Assembly: GCF_900215145.1 (NCBI RefSeq)
Contig: NZ_OBDO01000012.1
Location: forward strand, 124,001-188,000
Direction of reading: 5' to 3'
Source: Geodermatophilus sabuli
GTDB taxonomy: Bacteria; Actinomycetota; Actinomycetes; Mycobacteriales; Geodermatophilaceae
DNA length: 64,000 nucleotides
The position numbers and the translations under genes were made by a program. The notes beneath the pieces are model-generated. The model had not been told where the DNA came from, did no database searches, and saw nothing but the letters and a program-made list of their open reading frames with translations. Below are positions 40,760 through 49,415 of the stretch, piece after piece; positions within the stretch are counted from its first letter, which is position 1; each line of letters opens with the position of its first letter.

Positions 40760-42292
40760 TCAGAGCTCCTCGGCCAGCACCTGCTCCGCGACCGGGACGG
40801 CGCGCTCCCGGTCGGCGGGCACCAGGCCGATCCGCACCCGCCGGTCGAGCAGGTCGGCGACGGTCCGGGCCCCCTCGGCCCGGACGGCGAACCGCAGCTC
40901 CCCCACCGTCTCCGTCCGACCCTCCACCACCGGGTCGGCGCCGAGACCGGCCACGACCGGCGCCTCGGTGCCGTGGCGCGCGACCAGCCGCTCCGGCGCC
41001 GCGACCCGCTCCAGGGCCCGGCGCGGCGCGGCGCCCACCAGCGGCAGCCGCGCGGTGCAGGACCGCGGGGTGCCGCGGCCCAGCCGCGCGACCACGGCGT
41101 CGACGGCCTGCTCGGCCATGGCGCGGTAGGTGGTGAGCTTGCCGCCGACGACGGTGAGGACCGGTCCGTCCCAGCGCAGCAGGTGCCGGCGGGACAGGTC
41201 GGCGGTCGCGTCGCCGGGGCCGGTGCCGGCCGACGCGGGCAGCACCAGCGGGCGCAGCCCGGCATAGGCGCCCACGACGTCGGCGCGGGTCAGGGGCTCG
41301 GCGAGGACCTGGTTCACCGTCGCGAGCAGCTGGGCCACCTCGGCGTCGTCGGGCGCGGGGTCCTCGTCGCCGACCGGACCGGGCACCGGCTCGTCGGTCA
41401 GGCCCAGGTACACCAGGCCGTCCGGCTGCGGCAGCGCGAAGACGTACCGCGACCGCGACCCGGGGAGCGGCACCGTCAGCGCGGCCGACGGCGAGCCCAG
41501 CCGCGCGGCCGGGACCACCAGGTGCGAGCCGCGCGAGGGCACCAGCCGCACCCCGGGCGCCAGCCGCTGCGCCCAGACGCCGGTGGCGTTGACGACCACA
41601 CCGGCCCGCAGCGACAGCGCCTCGCCGTCGTCGGTCTCCACGTGCACGTCGGCGCCGTCGACCGCCCGGACCGCCGCGCCGGTCAGCACCCGCGCCCCGC
41701 ACTCCGCCGCCGTCCGGGCCAGCGCGACGACGAGACGGGCGTCGTCGGTGAGCTGGCCGTCCCAGAACACCGACCCGCCGCGGCGCCCGCGCACGCCCGG
41801 GGTCAGCCGGGTGACCTCGGCGGCGTCCACACGGCGGGTGCCGGGCAGCGAGCGCCGCCCGCCGGGCACCGACGCCCGGACGGCGTCCCCCAGCCGGCCG
41901 CCCAGGCCGGCCAGCGTGCTGACCCCGCGCCCGGCCACGTCGGGGACGAGGAAGGCCAGCGGGCGGACCAGGTGCGGCGCGGTCGCCCCCATGAGGACGG
42001 CGCGCTCGTGGGCGCTCTCCCGCGCCAGCCCGAGCTCGCCGTGGGCCAGGTAGCGCAGGCCCCCGTGCACCAGCTTCGAGGACCACCGGCTGGTGCCCGC
42101 GGCGAGGTCGGTGCGCTCCAGGAGCGTGACCGACAGCCCGCGCGCGGCGGCGTCCAGGGCCACGCCGGCGCCGGTCACCCCGCCGCCGACGACCACCACG
42201 TCGACCGAGCCGCCGGCCACGGCGTCGAGATCTGTGGCCCGCCGCGCGGCGGAGAGCACACCGGCGCCGTCGGCAGGTCCCCCGCGCAGCAC
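40760..42292 (-). CDS. glpD: Glycerol-3-phosphate dehydrogenase (FAD)
   Basis: The 510-residue flavoprotein oxidises sn-glycerol 3-phosphate to dihydroxyacetone phosphate at the membrane. It has the FAD Rossmann motif VVVVGGGVTGAGVALDAAAR (about residues 32-51), TSRWSSKLVHGGLRYLAHGE (the GlpD SSKL(V/I)HGG signature), WDGQLTDDARLVVALARTA, and near the C terminus WDGPVLTVVGGKLTTYR. The C-terminal cap domain is short but present. GTG 42292 has TACAGT 7 nt upstream and no ribosome site. It diverges from an alkyl-DHAP-synthase-like gene with only 16 nt between start codons. Confidence 0.9.
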   Translation of the reverse strand: MLRGGPADGAGVLSAARRATDLDAVAGGSVDVVVVGGGVTGAGVALDAAARGLSVTLLERTDLAAGTSRWSSKLVHGGLRYLAHGELGLARESAHERAVLMGATAPHLVRPLAFLVPDVAGRGVSTLAGLGGRLGDAVRASVPGGRRSLPGTRRVDAAEVTRLTPGVRGRRGGSVFWDGQLTDDARLVVALARTAAECGARVLTGAAVRAVDGADVHVETDDGEALSLRAGVVVNATGVWAQRLAPGVRLVPSRGSHLVVPAARLGSPSAALTVPLPGSRSRYVFALPQPDGLVYLGLTDEPVPGPVGDEDPAPDDAEVAQLLATVNQVLAEPLTRADVVGAYAGLRPLVLPASAGTGPGDATADLSRRHLLRWDGPVLTVVGGKLTTYRAMAEQAVDAVVARLGRGTPRSCTARLPLVGAAPRRALERVAAPERLVARHGTEAPVVAGLGADPVVEGRTETVGELRFAVRAEGARTVADLLDRRVRIGLVPADRERAVPVAEQVLAEEL

Positions 42293-42308
42293 CCGGCAGA
42301 CTGTAGCC
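42293..42308. promoter_or_regulatory. Overlapping divergent leaderless promoters
   Basis: Minus strand: TACAGT (42305-42300) then 7 nt to GTG 42292. Plus strand: CAGACT (42297-42302) then 6 nt to GTG 42309. The two -10 boxes overlap, so each RNA polymerase would have to bind within the other gene's coding start. Confidence 0.55.
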
Positions 42309-44015
42309 GTGCCCGAGCACCCCGAACTGACGATCCAGGGCTGGGGCGCCCCCACCCGCCCCCGCGACGCGACGGTGGCCCCCGGCCGGGAGGGCGACGA
42401 CGGCACGCTCGTGTTCGCCCCCTTCCCGCCGCTGGCCGAGGTGCTGCCCAAGGCGGCCCGCAGGCACCTGGCCCGCGAGCTGGGCTGGACGCCCCGCGCG
42501 ACCCCGCCGGTGGCCGTGCGCGAGATCCGGCTGGCGCCGTCCCGGCTGGCCGAGGAGTGCCGGCTGCGCCTGGTCGAGCTGCTCGGCGAGGAGCACGTCC
42601 GCACCGACCGCGACAGCCGGCTGCGGCACGCCGGCGGCCGGAGCTACCTGGACCTGCTGCGGCGGCGGGAGGGCGACGCCTCCGACGCCCCGGACGCCGT
42701 CGTCACCCCCGGCAGCACCGGGGAGGCCGCCGCGCTGCTGGGGCTGTGCAGCGAGATGGGCGTCGTCGTCGTGCCCTACGGCGGCGGCACCAGTGTCGTC
42801 GGCGGGCTGTCGGGCAGCGACGCCGACGACCGCCCGTCGATCTCGGTGGACCTCGGCCGGATGGCGGAGGTGACCGCCCTCGACGTGCCGTCGTCCCTGG
42901 TGACCGTGGGCCCCGGCATGCGCGGCCCGGCGCTGGAGGAGCACCTCGGGGAGCACCGGCTGACCCTCGGCCACCTGCCGCAGAGCTGGGAGTTCGCCAC
43001 CCTGGGCGGCTACGCGGCAACCCGTTCGGCGGGGCAGGCCTCCACGGGCCTGGGCCGGTTCGACGACCTCGTCGCCGGGCTGACGCTGGCCACCCCGACC
43101 GGGGTGCTGGAGCTGGGTCACCCGCCGGCCTCCGCGGCCGGGCCGGACCTGCTCGGCCTGGCACTGGGCTCCGAGGGCGCGCTCGGCATCATCACCGAGC
43201 TGCGGCTGCGCGTCCGGCCCAGGACGCGGGCCGGGCGGTACGAGGGCTGGTCGTTCCGGTCCTGGGCGGCGGGGCTGGCCGGGCTGCAGCGGCTGGCACG
43301 GCACGACCTGCTGCCCGACGTCGTCCGGCTGTCCGACCCCGACGAGACCCGCGCCAACCTGCTCATGAGCGGCGGCGCCGGAGCGCGCGCCCTGCGCGGG
43401 TCGCTGCGGGCCCGGCGGCACGGCGCGGGCTGCCTGCTCGTGGTCGGCTGGGAGGGCGTGCCGCACCTGGTGCGCGCCCGGGCGAAGGCGGCGGCGTCGG
43501 TGCTGCGCGACGGCGGGGCGGTCCGGGTGGGCCGGCGGGTCGGGGAGTCCTGGCGCCGGCACCGGTTCAGCGCGCCGTACCTGCGCGACTCGCTGATGGA
43601 CGCCGGCCTGCTGGTCGAGACCCTGGAGACCGCGGCCACCTGGACGGCGCTGCCCGGGGTCTACGACGCCGTGCGCGGGGCGCTGCGCGAGGCGCTGGGC
43701 AGCCGGGGCCGGACGCCGCTGGTGCTCAGCCACGTCTCGCACGGCTACGCCACCGGCGCCTCGCTGTACGTCACCGTGCTCGCCGACCGCGACGACGACC
43801 TGCCCATCCAGCAGTGGCTGACCGCCAAGCGGGCCGCGACCGACGCGCTGGTGGCCGCCGGTGGCACGCTCACCCACCACCACGCCGTCGGCGCCGACCA
43901 CCGCCCGTGGCTGGAGCGCGAGGTCGGCCCGCTCGGCGTCGAGGTGCTGCGGGCGGTCAAGCAGCGCCTGGACCCGCGCGGCGTCTGCAACCCCGGCGTC
44001 CTCCTGCCCGACTGA
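42309..44015 (+). CDS. FAD-binding oxidase, alkyl-DHAP synthase (AGPS) family
   Basis: The 568-residue protein is of the vanillyl-alcohol-oxidase fold. The FAD PP-loop is VVVPYGGGTSVVGGLSG (about residues 155-171), followed by SLVTVGPGMRGPALEEHL, LGHLPQSWEFATLGGYAATR and LALGSEGALGIITELRLRVR. Near the end, GGTLTHHHAVGADHRPWLER carries the triple-His motif of alkylglycerone-phosphate synthases, and RLDPRGVCNPG closes the cap. AGPS swaps the acyl chain of acyl-DHAP for an alcohol to form an ether lipid. In bacteria the group is diverse and may act on other substrates. Its position back-to-back with glpD, which makes DHAP, fits that chemistry. Confidence 0.8.
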   Translation: MPEHPELTIQGWGAPTRPRDATVAPGREGDDGTLVFAPFPPLAEVLPKAARRHLARELGWTPRATPPVAVREIRLAPSRLAEECRLRLVELLGEEHVRTDRDSRLRHAGGRSYLDLLRRREGDASDAPDAVVTPGSTGEAAALLGLCSEMGVVVVPYGGGTSVVGGLSGSDADDRPSISVDLGRMAEVTALDVPSSLVTVGPGMRGPALEEHLGEHRLTLGHLPQSWEFATLGGYAATRSAGQASTGLGRFDDLVAGLTLATPTGVLELGHPPASAAGPDLLGLALGSEGALGIITELRLRVRPRTRAGRYEGWSFRSWAAGLAGLQRLARHDLLPDVVRLSDPDETRANLLMSGGAGARALRGSLRARRHGAGCLLVVGWEGVPHLVRARAKAAASVLRDGGAVRVGRRVGESWRRHRFSAPYLRDSLMDAGLLVETLETAATWTALPGVYDAVRGALREALGSRGRTPLVLSHVSHGYATGASLYVTVLADRDDDLPIQQWLTAKRAATDALVAAGGTLTHHHAVGADHRPWLEREVGPLGVEVLRAVKQRLDPRGVCNPGVLLPD

Positions 44016-44043
44016 AGGAGGAACCCTCCGCCCTTCCCTGCCG

Positions 44044-44129
44044 CACGATCAGCCTGGCTCAGCACACCGCGTCCTGGCTCACCGCCGGAGGTGAGCCAGG
44101 ACGCGTGACGACCAGCCAAGCTGATCGTG
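44044..44129. terminator. Nested two-level hairpin
   Basis: The inner stem 44069-44083/44090-44104 is perfect (15 bp). The outer stem 44044-44059/44114-44129 has one mismatch in 16. It lies between convergent genes. The stretch 44016-44206 holds no gene, only this structure. Confidence 0.75.
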
Positions 44130-44206
44130 GTGAGCCCCCCGGGGCACGCGGGTGCAGGGCGTGCCGTCGGAGCGGACGCCGTCACGACGACGGTGCGTCG
44201 GGGTGG

Positions 44207-44371
44207 TCAGCCGGCGGGGTCCTCCCCCACCGGGTCGCCGCCCTCGTCGGGGGCCTGGACGTGGGTGCGGTCCTCCCCCGACCCGGGCGGCCGGCGGCGG
44301 CGGAGGTGCCGGGGGAGACGACGGGGCCATGGTGGCTGGGCCTGCCGCCAGTCGTCGTCCTCCTCAGCCAC
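44207..44371 (-). CDS. Small acidic/basic hypothetical protein, 54 residues
   Basis: The frame starts at a GTG that overlaps the stop of the FAD oxidoreductase gene and encodes VAEEDDDWRQAQPPW, an Arg-rich middle (RRLPRHLRRRR) and an acidic tail (APDEGGDPVGEDPAG). Roughly 90% of its third codon positions are G or C, as in the neighbouring genes, and it is positioned for translational coupling. I recognise no family. It could also be chance open frame in GC-rich DNA. Confidence 0.4.
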   Translation of the reverse strand: MAEEDDDWRQAQPPWPRRLPRHLRRRRPPGSGEDRTHVQAPDEGGDPVGEDPAG

Positions 44372-45812
44372 GGGGGTCGAGCGCGTACCCGGAGCTGAAG
44401 ACCCCCTCGGGGTCGACCGCCTGCTTGAGGGCCAGCAGCCGCTCGGCCACTGCCGGCGGATAGGCCGCGGCCACCTCGGCGGGGCCGGTGACGTCGCCGA
44501 GGAAGTTGACCATGCAGCCGGGCGCCGCCCAGGGGCGCAACGCCGCCAGCACTCCGCGACCGACGTGCGGCAGGACGTCGGCCAGCTCGGGCACCGCCGG
44601 GCCGAGGACCATCACCGACCAGGCCGCGTCCCGGCCGGACACCGCGTTGGGCACCTTCGGCGGGCGGGCCAGGGCACCGCCCAGCATCCGCAGCTCGGCC
44701 ATGACCAACGGAACCTCCACCTGTGGCCCGGCCGCGGCGAGGAACGCGTCGACGGTCTCCTCGGTCAGCTCCGCCAGCAGCATGCCCTTCTCCCAGCCGG
44801 GCATCGGGTCCTTGGGGTCCATGTGCACGGCGTCCATCTCGGTGGTCCGCAGCGGGCCGATGAAACCGAGCACGATCCGGCCGGCCGCCTCCATGGGCTT
44901 GACCAGCCGCCCTCCCTCGGTGGGGTCGTCGCCGCAGTAGGCGTAGCGCAGGTGGACGACGGTCTGCCCGCGCAGCGGCTCGGGCAGGTCCGGCAGCGGC
45001 GGTAGCCGCAGGACGGCGATGGAGGTGCCGACCTCCTCGGGCAGCGTCGGCGCCCAGGTGCGGAAGGCGTGCAGGACGGCGGCGGCGTCCTCGGCGGCGA
45101 AGAAGATGCCGCCCCCGATCAGACTGCTGACCGGCACCAGCTCGAACTCCAGCGAGGTGACGATGCCGAAGTTGCCCTTGCCGCCGCGTACCGCCCAGAA
45201 CAGCTCGGGCTCGCTCTCGGCGCAGACGGTCCGCAGCACGCCGTCGGCGGTGACGATGTCGAAGGAGAGGACGGCGTCCGCGGCGAAGCCGTACCTCCGG
45301 CCGAGCGACCCCATGCCGCCCCCGACGGTGTAGCCGACCACCCCGACGTCGGACGTCGAGCCGCACAGGCCGGTCAGCCCGTGCTCGGCGGCCACGGCCA
45401 GCACCTTCTCCCACTTCACGCCTGCCTCCACGCGGGCGGTGCGGCGGACCGGGTCGACGGTGACGCCCTGCATGCGGCGGGTGGAGACGAACACGGTGCC
45501 GGCGGCGTTGCGCACCGGCCCGTGCCCGGTGGCCTGCACGGCGACCGGCAGGCCGTGGGCGACGGCCCAGGAGACGGCGGCGGCGACGTCGGCGGCGCAG
45601 GTGGCGCCCACCGCGACCGCCGGGGTGTGCTGGACCGCGAGGTTCCAGGCGGCGACCTCGGCGGCGATGCCCTCGTCGCCGGCGGCGTAGACCGGGCCGT
45701 GGACGCGGCTGCGCAGCGCGTCCACGTCGGCGGCCGGGGCGGTCTGCGGCAGTGGGTCGGCGGCCGGGCGCGGGGCGGGCACGGTCGCGGAGCGGGCCTG
45801 GGTGACGCTCAT
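44364..45812 (-). CDS. FAD-linked oxidoreductase (BBE-like)
   Basis: The 482-residue protein has the FAD_binding_4 fold: TPAVAVGATCAADVAAAVSW, VAVQATGHGPVRNAAGTVFV (the His of TGHG is the usual covalent FAD site), GLCGSTSDVGVVGYTVGGGM and ELFWAVRGGKGNFGIVTSLE. The C-terminal LALKQAVDPEGVFSSGY replaces the longer berberine-bridge tail. The second covalent cysteine of bicovalent enzymes is not in its standard context, so single attachment is likely. It may oxidise a sugar or secondary metabolite. It diverges from an AfsR/SARP activator with phased repeats between, so it is the probable target of that activator. Confidence 0.82.
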   Translation of the reverse strand: MSVTQARSATVPAPRPAADPLPQTAPAADVDALRSRVHGPVYAAGDEGIAAEVAAWNLAVQHTPAVAVGATCAADVAAAVSWAVAHGLPVAVQATGHGPVRNAAGTVFVSTRRMQGVTVDPVRRTARVEAGVKWEKVLAVAAEHGLTGLCGSTSDVGVVGYTVGGGMGSLGRRYGFAADAVLSFDIVTADGVLRTVCAESEPELFWAVRGGKGNFGIVTSLEFELVPVSSLIGGGIFFAAEDAAAVLHAFRTWAPTLPEEVGTSIAVLRLPPLPDLPEPLRGQTVVHLRYAYCGDDPTEGGRLVKPMEAAGRIVLGFIGPLRTTEMDAVHMDPKDPMPGWEKGMLLAELTEETVDAFLAAAGPQVEVPLVMAELRMLGGALARPPKVPNAVSGRDAAWSVMVLGPAVPELADVLPHVGRGVLAALRPWAAPGCMVNFLGDVTGPAEVAAAYPPAVAERLLALKQAVDPEGVFSSGYALDPRG

Positions 45813-45889
45813 GACGGGAGTTCCTCAGGGGGACGGTCGCGGGGACGCCGCGGGCTCGGGATCGGACGGGGACGACCCTGCCGACGTCG

Positions 45890-45931
45890 ACTTGCCGGGC
45901 ACTTGCAGGCCGCTTGGGTGCGCGCTTGCGC
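45890..45931. promoter_or_regulatory. Phased direct repeats, likely SARP/AfsR binding site
   Basis: CTTG cores at 45891, 45902, 45913 and 45925 are spaced 11, 11 and 12 bp (consensus CnCTTGC). Repeats one helical turn apart are the hallmark of OmpR-type SARP binding. On the minus strand CAGGGT (45880-45875) follows the last repeat after 9 nt, the position of a SARP-activated -10 box, and points to the FAD oxidoreductase. Confidence 0.65.
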
Positions 45932-45989
45932 GGACCGGCGCGCCCGAGACCCTCCCGTTCCGGCGCCGGGCCTGCGAGGATCCCGCCTC

Positions 45990-48900
45990 GTGCGCTACCG
46001 CGTCCTCGGGCCGCTCGAGGTCACGGGCCCCGACGGTCGGCCGCTGGACGTGGGTGGCGCCAAGCCGCGCGCGCTGCTGACCCTGCTGCTGGCCGAGGCC
46101 GGCCGCGGGGTCGCCATCGACCGCATCGTCGCGACGCTGTGGGGGGACGACCCGCCACCGACGGTCACCGGCACCCTGCAGGCCTACGTCTCCCACCTGC
46201 GGCGGGTGCTCGAGCCCGGCCGCGGCCCCCGGCAGGCCCCGAAGGTCCTGCTCACCCGCCCCCCGGGCTACCTGCTGCAGGCCGACGCCGCCGAGCTGGA
46301 CAGCCTGCGGTTCACCCAGCTGGTCGACGAGGGCGACCGGGCGGTCGACGGCGGCGACCCGGCGCGCGGCGTGGCGCTGCTCGACCAGGCCCTCAAGCTG
46401 TGGCGGGGACAGCCGCTGGCGGAGCTGGGCGACCAGCCCGCCGCGGCCACCGACCGGCTGCGGCTCACCGAGCTGCACGTCCGGGCCCGGGAGCGTCGCT
46501 GCGACGCGCTGCTCGCGATGGGCCGGGCCGACTCCGCCGTTCCCGACCTCGAACACCTGGTCGCCGAGCACCCGCTGCGCGAGCGGCTGTGGGCCCGGCT
46601 GGTGACCGCCCTGTACGCCGCCGACCGGCAGGCCGAGGCCCTGGACGCGCTGCGCCGGTGCACCGAACTGCTCCGCGACGAGCTCGGCATCGATCCGGGA
46701 CCGGAGCTGCGCGACCTGGAGCGGGCGGTGCTCCGCCAGGACCCCACGCTCACCGACCGGCTGCCCCGGCCGGTGCTCTCCATCGTCCCGCCGCCGGCCC
46801 CCATGCCCTCGGTCACGCCCGGCAGCGAGAGCCTCGTCGGCCGGCAGGCCGAGATGGCCCACCTGCGCGCGGTCTCCGAGCAGGCGACCGCGGGGCGGCC
46901 GGGGATCGTCGTCCTCGGCGGAGAGGCCGGGATCGGCAAGACCCGGCTGGCCGAGGCCGCGGCCGACGCCGGGCGCGCGGCCGGGTGGTCGGTGGCGTGG
47001 AGCCGGTGCGCCGACGACGCCGGCGCGCCCCCGCTGTGGCCGTGGACCCAGGTCCTCGAGCAGCTGGGCCAGGAGCCGCTGCCCCCGCTCCCCGACGACA
47101 CCGGTGCCGACGCCGACGCCGCCCGCTTCGGCCTGTTCCAGGACCTGCGGGCCCGCCTCGCCGCCGCGGCCGGCCGCCCCGTGCTCGTCGTCCTCGACGA
47201 CCTGCAGGGCGCCGACACGACGTCCGTGCAGCTGCTGGGCCTGCTGGCCCGGCACCTGCCGCGGGTGCCGCTGATGCTGATCGTCACCGCCCGGACGATC
47301 GGCGAGGACCTCCCACCGGCGGTGGTCGACTGCCTGGCCCGGCTCAACCGGGAGCCGGCGGTGAGCCGGATCCGGCTGGCCGGTCTGAGCACCGAGGACG
47401 TCGGGGTGCTGATGGCCGGGCAGCTGGGCGCCGTGGGCGGGCGCTCGCTGGCCGGGACCGTGCACGACCGCACCGCGGGCAACCCCTTCTTCGTGGTCGA
47501 GCTCGCCCGCTGGATGGTGGGCGCCCACGACCTGCACCTCGACGGCGTCCCGGTGCCGCCATCGGTCGGCGAGGTGCTGCGGCACCGGCTGGAGCGGCTG
47601 CCGGCCGGCACGCGGGAGGTGCTCGAGCTCGCCGCCGTCGCCGGGCGTGAGGTGGGCCTGGACCTGCTGGAGGCTGCCGGCACCCCGGCGGAGGACGCGC
47701 TCGCCGCACTGGACTCCGCGACGGCCTACGGGCTGGTGGTCGAGGGTGGCCGGCCGTGGAGCTGGCGGTTCACCCACGCCCTGGTGCAGGAGGTGCTGTA
47801 CGCGGACCTGCCGCGGCTGCGGCGGGCCCGCCTGCACGCCCGCCTGGCCGCGGCGCTGGAGCGGCCTGCCACCGGCCGGGCCGACGACGCGCTGGTCGAG
47901 CGGCTGGCCCACCACTTCGTCGAGGCGGTCCCGGTGGCCGGCCCCGGGCCCGCGCTGCGCTACTCGACCGCCGCCGCGCAGGCCGCCCGCCGGCGGCTGG
48001 CGCACGGCGAGGCCGCCGCGCACGTGCGCCGGGCCCTGTCGCTGCTCGACCCGGCCGCGGCCGACGCCGCCCGCACCCGCCACGACCTGCTCACCGCCCT
48101 CGGCAACGACCTGCTGCGCAGCGGCGAGCCCACGGAGGCGCGCGACGTGGTCGCCGACGCGATCGCGGTGGCCCAGGAGCTGGACGACCGCCGCTGCCTC
48201 CTGGAGTCCGCGGCCGTCTGGGGCTCCCCGACGCTGTGGAACTGGCGGCCGCACGGCGTCGTCGACCACGAGATGGTGGCCCTGCTGGAGGACCTCCTCG
48301 ACGACCGGGAGGAGAGGGGTGGGTGGGTCGCGGACACAGCCGGGCCCGAGGAGCAGGCCCGGCTGACCGCCCGGTTGCTCGGCACCCTCGGCGTGGAGCT
48401 GGCCTTCAGCGAGGACCTGCAGAAGGGGCCGCGCTATGCCGAGCGCGCGGTCGCGCTGGCCCGCGAGGTCGGGGACCCGGAGCTGCTCGGTCGCACCCTG
48501 AACAACCACTCCCTCGCCGTGTGGGGGCGCCCGGGCGCGGCCGAGCTGCGGCTCGCGGCCACCGACGAGGCCCTGGCGCTGGCCGGGCGCGGGCTGCCGC
48601 GGCGCACCGAGTTCTACGCCCGGCTGCACCGGGCGGCGATCCGGCTGCACCTGGCCGACCTGCGCGGCTTCGAGGCGGACATGGACGCCGGTCGCCGGCT
48701 GTCGATCTCGCTGTCCGGCCCGGAGGTGCGCCCGCACGTGCTCTGGCAGCAGGCGGGGGCGGCCTGGCTGGGCGGGGACGCGGCACGCGCGGAGGAGCTG
48801 ACGACCGAGGCGTACGAGCTGTACCGCAGGGTCACCCCGCACGCCCTGCACGCCTACGCCGCGCACCAGTTCACCCTGCGGCGCGGCGACCACCGCCTGC

Positions 48901-49397
48901 CCGAGGCCGTGGACCTGCTGGTGCGCACCGGCGACGAGGGCAACCCGGTGCTGCAGCTGATGGCGGTGCTGGCCGCCGCGGAGTCCGGGGACCTCGCCAC
49001 GGCGCGGCGGCTGCGCAAGCGGTGGGGTCGCACCCACGTCCGGGACTGGGCCAGCGACGTCGCCACGCTGCTGGAGGCCGAGGTGGCGCTGCAGATCGGC
49101 GACGTGCCGGAGATCGAGATGGCCACCGTGCAGGTGCTGCCGTTCCGCGGCCGGCAGGCGGTGCTCGGGACGCCGTCGTTCAGCCTGGGCGCCTACGACG
49201 AGCTGCTGGGCCGGATCGCCGAACGCACCGGGGACACCGTCGCCGCGCGCGAGTGGTGGCGGGCGGCCCGCCGGCAGGGCGTCGCGGTCGGGTCGCCGCA
49301 CCAGGTGGCGCTGGCCGACTCCCACCTGGCGCGGGTGCCCGAGGAGACGGCCACCCGACCGCGCCGGAGGCGATCCAGCGCACCCAGGTCGGCCTGA
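45990..49397 (+). CDS. AfsR/SARP-family regulator with ATPase and TPR domains
   Basis: The 1135-residue protein has an OmpR-type winged helix (residues 1-95, VRYRVLGPLEVTGPDGRPLD to PPGYLLQ), a bacterial transcriptional activation domain (about 98-245, ending ELGIDPGPELRDLERAVLRQ), a STAND-like ATPase (Walker A VLGGEAGIGKTRLAEAAA at about 306; Walker B VLVVLDDLQGADTTS near 400) and a long C-terminal helical repeat region (about 620-1110). This is the large SARP layout of AfsR-like activators that switch on secondary metabolism. GTG 45990 has GAGGA upstream. It is divergent from the FAD oxidoreductase. No biosynthetic cluster is visible. Confidence 0.88.
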   Translation: MRYRVLGPLEVTGPDGRPLDVGGAKPRALLTLLLAEAGRGVAIDRIVATLWGDDPPPTVTGTLQAYVSHLRRVLEPGRGPRQAPKVLLTRPPGYLLQADAAELDSLRFTQLVDEGDRAVDGGDPARGVALLDQALKLWRGQPLAELGDQPAAATDRLRLTELHVRARERRCDALLAMGRADSAVPDLEHLVAEHPLRERLWARLVTALYAADRQAEALDALRRCTELLRDELGIDPGPELRDLERAVLRQDPTLTDRLPRPVLSIVPPPAPMPSVTPGSESLVGRQAEMAHLRAVSEQATAGRPGIVVLGGEAGIGKTRLAEAAADAGRAAGWSVAWSRCADDAGAPPLWPWTQVLEQLGQEPLPPLPDDTGADADAARFGLFQDLRARLAAAAGRPVLVVLDDLQGADTTSVQLLGLLARHLPRVPLMLIVTARTIGEDLPPAVVDCLARLNREPAVSRIRLAGLSTEDVGVLMAGQLGAVGGRSLAGTVHDRTAGNPFFVVELARWMVGAHDLHLDGVPVPPSVGEVLRHRLERLPAGTREVLELAAVAGREVGLDLLEAAGTPAEDALAALDSATAYGLVVEGGRPWSWRFTHALVQEVLYADLPRLRRARLHARLAAALERPATGRADDALVERLAHHFVEAVPVAGPGPALRYSTAAAQAARRRLAHGEAAAHVRRALSLLDPAAADAARTRHDLLTALGNDLLRSGEPTEARDVVADAIAVAQELDDRRCLLESAAVWGSPTLWNWRPHGVVDHEMVALLEDLLDDREERGGWVADTAGPEEQARLTARLLGTLGVELAFSEDLQKGPRYAERAVALAREVGDPELLGRTLNNHSLAVWGRPGAAELRLAATDEALALAGRGLPRRTEFYARLHRAAIRLHLADLRGFEADMDAGRRLSISLSGPEVRPHVLWQQAGAAWLGGDAARAEELTTEAYELYRRVTPHALHAYAAHQFTLRRGDHRLPEAVDLLVRTGDEGNPVLQLMAVLAAAESGDLATARRLRKRWGRTHVRDWASDVATLLEAEVALQIGDVPEIEMATVQVLPFRGRQAVLGTPSFSLGAYDELLGRIAERTGDTVAAREWWRAARRQGVAVGSPHQVALADSHLARVPEETATRPRRRRSSAPRSA

Positions 49398-49415
49398 CGC
49401 CCGCCGCGGCGATGA

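Noticed and set aside
45825..49325. A 1166-codon antisense frame across the SARP gene
   Set aside because: It is Gln/Arg/Gly-rich and unlike any protein family, and the sense strand is a textbook AfsR-like protein.
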